From Mycobacterium sp. IS-1264 (GTDB lineage: Bacteria > Actinomycetota > Actinomycetes > Mycobacteriales > Mycobacteriaceae), in NCBI RefSeq assembly GCF_001954195.1, contig NZ_MBES01000086.1, positions 85,391-149,390 on the forward strand: 64,000 nucleotides of DNA, written 5' to 3'. The notes beneath the pieces were generated by a model. That model saw nothing but the letters and a program-made list of their open reading frames with translations, did not search any database and had not been told where the DNA came from. The position numbers and the translations under genes were made by a program. Positions 61,129 to 64,000 of this stretch are shown piece by piece; the stretch's first letter is position 1; each line of letters opens with the position of its first letter.

Positions 61129-62433
61129 ATGAAGTCACCCTTGGACTGGTCCCTGATCGACTTCCCGGCGCAGGCGCTGATCGTCGTGTCGGTGGTCGGT
61201 CTGCTGGCGGCGTTGCTGTGGCGGCGCGGGCGCCAGTGGTGGCTGCGGGCGGTGCCGCTGTGCGTGGCGATAGCGGTAGCGGTCGCGGTGGCCGCCTATT
61301 TCACGGTGAACTACCGCTGGCATCCCTACCCCGACATCATCCCGTGGACGCTTTTCGCGTGGGGCGGGTTCGCCGCCCTGGTGTTGTGCCTGTCGGCCGC
61401 CAGGATGCGTCGTTCCGGCTGGCCGGTACGCGCTCTGATGGTGCTGGGCGTGCTGTGGTCGGTGCTCGTGATCGTCGCGCAGGCCAATATCCACTACGCG
61501 GCGTTCACCACCGCACGCAAGCTGGTCAACCCGCTGCTGCACCCCGTCGGCGACCTATCCTCGATCACCTCGAGGCAGCCCAGCGCGGTGCTCGCCTCGA
61601 CCGGCAGCACGCTCGAAAACCTGTGGCAGCCCCCATCGAACATGCCCACGGACGGCAAGGTGGTGAAGGCATCGATTCCGGCTTCGGGCCGGTTCAACCC
61701 GCGTGAGGCGCTGATCTACCTGCCCCCGGCTTACCTGGCCACGCCACGGCCCGAACTGCCCGTGCTCGTACTGCTTCCCGGCGACCCGGGAGCGCCGCGC
61801 GACTGGATCGACAAGGTGCACGTCGACGACGCGCTCGGCCAGTTCGCCTCGCAGCACAAGGGCCTGGCGCCGGTAGTCGTAATGGCCGACCAGCAGGGTG
61901 TCGCGGAGAACAACCCCAGCTGTGTGGACTCGTCCTGGGGCACGCCGCAGACTTACTTGGCCGAGGACCTTCCGCGCTGGGTCTCGACGAACCTGCAAGT
62001 GAGCCGTGACCATCGCCAGTGGGCCATCGGCGGCCTGTCGTCGGGCGGCACCTGTTCGCTGCTGGTGGCCCTGCACGCCCCCGAGACCTTTCCGAACTTC
62101 GTGGACATGTCCGGCCAGCGCGAGCCGATCCTGACCAGCCACGCCGAAATCGTCGCCAAGTTGTTCAACGGCGACGAGGCCGCCTACAACAACGTCACAC
62201 CGAAGGACATCATGGCCAAGCGGCAGTATCCCGACACCAACGCGCTGATCACGGTGGGCTCCGATGATCGGGTCTACAACCCTCAGCAGCATGAGATCTA
62301 CGATGCCTGCCGCCAGGCGGGCATGAAGGTGCAGTGGCAGGAATTTCCCGGGGGGCACACCTTCGCCGTCTTCCGGGCCTCATTCGAAGCCGCGATTCCG
62401 TGGCTGGCGACGCACGCGGGGCTGACCCAATGA
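61129..62433 (+). CDS. Membrane-tethered alpha/beta-hydrolase esterase
   Basis: 434 aa from ATG 61129 with GGAGG right upstream. Four N-terminal membrane helices, then a lumenal esterase-D-type domain with ELPVLVLLPGDPG, nucleophile GLSSGG (Ser in WAIGGLSSGGTCSLLV), Asp in VGSDDRVYNPQQ and His in FPGGHTFAVFRASF. In Corynebacteriales a similar esterase is encoded next to an aminoacyl-phosphatidylglycerol synthase and removes the amino acid. The next gene starts inside this stop (ATGA), which supports the same role here. Confidence 0.83.
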   Translation: MKSPLDWSLIDFPAQALIVVSVVGLLAALLWRRGRQWWLRAVPLCVAIAVAVAVAAYFTVNYRWHPYPDIIPWTLFAWGGFAALVLCLSAARMRRSGWPVRALMVLGVLWSVLVIVAQANIHYAAFTTARKLVNPLLHPVGDLSSITSRQPSAVLASTGSTLENLWQPPSNMPTDGKVVKASIPASGRFNPREALIYLPPAYLATPRPELPVLVLLPGDPGAPRDWIDKVHVDDALGQFASQHKGLAPVVVMADQQGVAENNPSCVDSSWGTPQTYLAEDLPRWVSTNLQVSRDHRQWAIGGLSSGGTCSLLVALHAPETFPNFVDMSGQREPILTSHAEIVAKLFNGDEAAYNNVTPKDIMAKRQYPDTNALITVGSDDRVYNPQQHEIYDACRQAGMKVQWQEFPGGHTFAVFRASFEAAIPWLATHAGLTQ

Positions 62434-63924
62434 CCGCTGCTGTGCTCGATAAATCGACTACGGTGCTCGACAAGCACGCCGTCGTGCGGCACAACGCGCG
62501 CTGGGCGCTCGCGCTGCTGCGGCAGTCGCCGGTCACCGTCGGGCTGGTTGTCGCGCTGTGGATGCTCGGCGCGATCACCCACGCCTGGTCGGTGTGGTCG
62601 AACAACACCGAAAACTCGCCGGGCATGCCCCACGGCCTCGTATCGAAAGTGGCCATCGGCACATCCCAGCTAGAGCACGGCTTCTGGTGGACCCCGTTCA
62701 CCGCCGGGCTGTGGAACGTGTCGCTGGCCGCCTATGTGGTCGCCACGCTGTTCACGCTGGCCGTCGGCGTTCCCGGCGAACGGTTGCTCGGACCTCGCCG
62801 GACCGCTCTGTTCCTCGTGACCGGCCAGGTGCTGAGCAGCCTGCTCGGTGTCGGCGCCGTCGCGCTGCTTTCGCGCACCGGTGACTCGTGGTTGACCAAC
62901 CTCGACAAGGAGGTCGCGGTCGGCACCACGCCGGCGCTGGTTTGCCTCGGCGTGGTGATGACATTCAAGCTGTCGGCGTTGTGGCGCCGCCGATTGCGGT
63001 TGTTGATGTTCAGCGGCGTGGTGGTGTTCGCGCTGTACTCGGGCACTCTGCTCGATGTCCTGCGAGTTTTTGGCGCGGTCGTAGGACTGCTGTTGGGCTG
63101 GCTGTTGTACCGCTCGGAAGCGCGTGCCGCCGTCTCGCCCCCCTCGCGCTCGGAGTCCAGGGTGCTGGTTGCCACAGTGGTCGCCGCCACGGCCTTCGGG
63201 CCCCTTCTGACCCTGCTCGGCTCCACCGGCGCCTGGCTCGCCTACCCCGGCTACGGCCCGCTGCGGATCTTGCAGTCGCTGTTCGCCTCGCCCGCCGAGG
63301 ACAGCGAACGCATGCGACAGCTGTGCGTGGACCCCGGGCTCAGTGAAGCGTGCCGGCTGGCGGTCTCGCAGACCCTCGGGACCGGTGTGGGCTCGGCGAT
63401 CACCTCGGTGGGGCCGGCGCTGCTGCTGCTGGCGGCGGCAGTCGGTCTGCGCCGCGGGCGCCGCTTCGCTTGGTGGTTGGCGCTGCTGCTCAACGCGGCA
63501 CTCGTCGCGGGCAGCGCCTGGTTCGCCGTGCTATGGACGCACGACGCGGAGGACGCGGGATCTTTCGTGCACGACGCCGACGACACGTACTCGTTCGCTC
63601 ACGACACGTTGATTCTCGTCGCGCCGATTGTCGTTCCCTGCCTGATGATCGCGCTGTTGCTGTTCACCCGGCGGTTGTTCACCGTGACCGCACCACGCGC
63701 CACCTATCTGCGGCTGGGGCTGGGCCTCGCGGCCACCGCTGTGCTCACCGCCGGCGGGTACCTGCTGATTTCCTATTGGGAGCGCAAGGAATTCGACCCC
63801 CCGCCAGGACTCGCCCAGCTGGTCTCCGACTTGCCCACCCGCTATCTGCCGCCGGCCTACGAATTGGCGCACAGCGCAAAGTTCTTGCCCAACAGCGGGC
63901 TTGCGCTCCTGGCATGGGAGTTCT
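62430..63924 (+). CDS. MprF-like membrane protein, N-terminal part only (runs off the real sequence)
   Basis: About 498 codons of good sequence before a run of Gs. It has a rhomboid-like six-helix N-terminal half (TSQLEHGFWWTPFTAGLWNV, LFTLAVGVPGERLLGPRRTA), a mid region GPLRILQSLFASPAEDSERM and more helices after it (LLLLAAAVGLRRG, FAWWLALLLNAALVAGSAW). This resembles N-terminal halves of mycobacterial phosphatidylglycerol lysyltransferase-family proteins whose catalytic DUF2156 domain would lie beyond the window. Four-base overlap with the esterase gene argues for one function. Annotation is partial. Confidence 0.65.

Positions 63925-64000
<76 letters not shown>

Overview
The window is high-GC actinobacterial DNA and almost certainly Mycobacterium, most likely a slow-growing non-tuberculous species. 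Evidence is an mce operon with Mce-associated genes, a LppP-type lipoprotein, and a long gene block that, from memory, follows M. tuberculosis Rv2330c-Rv2313c in inverted order: lppP, MarR, ECF transporter, AsnC, dimethylargininase-like, rocD, rocE, universal stress protein, uspABC, tldD/tldE and an AhpD-like protein. Poly-G from 63925 to the end looks like a contig-end artefact.

Layout. 1-7.8 kb: tail of an mce operon (mceB-F, two Mce-associated membrane proteins, a secreted CAP-domain protein), a lipid-import machine whose overlapping stop/start codons imply one transcript. 7.8-14.5 kb: small hypothetical, lppP, acyl-CoA oxidase-like enzyme, VIT1/CCC1 transporter, an FHA-ABC fusion with degenerate catalytic motifs, and a MarR regulator. 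14.6-19.8 kb: ECF vitamin/metal transporter (S-A-A' fusion plus T), SRPBCC protein and sulfatase. 19.7-24.8 kb: arginine/ornithine catabolism with an AsnC regulator. 24.8-28.7 kb: an unrecognised two-gene pair and the uspABC amino-sugar importer. 28.7-32.5 kb: TldD/TldE and an AhpD-like protein, then a CAT-anticodon tRNA.

32.5-37.75 kb is an integrated element. The 3' 54 bp of the tRNA gene is repeated exactly at 37698-37751, and between the copies lie an HTH protein, an unknown partner, a broken tyrosine integrase and a three-gene cassette of membrane proteins on the opposite strand. These genes are visibly less GC-rich than the flanks. The cassette is my best candidate for an undescribed system. 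An IS481-type transposase remnant follows.

38-51 kb is accessory-looking metabolism: Ca2+/H+ antiporter, a short P450 lacking the I-helix acid-alcohol pair, an RCK-gated K+ channel, convergent type I and type III glutamine synthetases, a P450-TetR pair, DHFR-like reductase, secreted protein and a truncated TIGR03085 gene. 51-57 kb: SDR with divergent TetR and visible operators, a membrane protein with a duplicated extracytoplasmic module, DUF732 protein, glutathione peroxidase, GH6 cellulase and a TPM protein. 57-64 kb: a GAF-PP2C-kinase/STAS partner-switching pair preceded by a leaderless upstream ORF, a DUF4436 protein, and an esterase plus MprF-like membrane protein, possibly an aminoacyl-lipid module.
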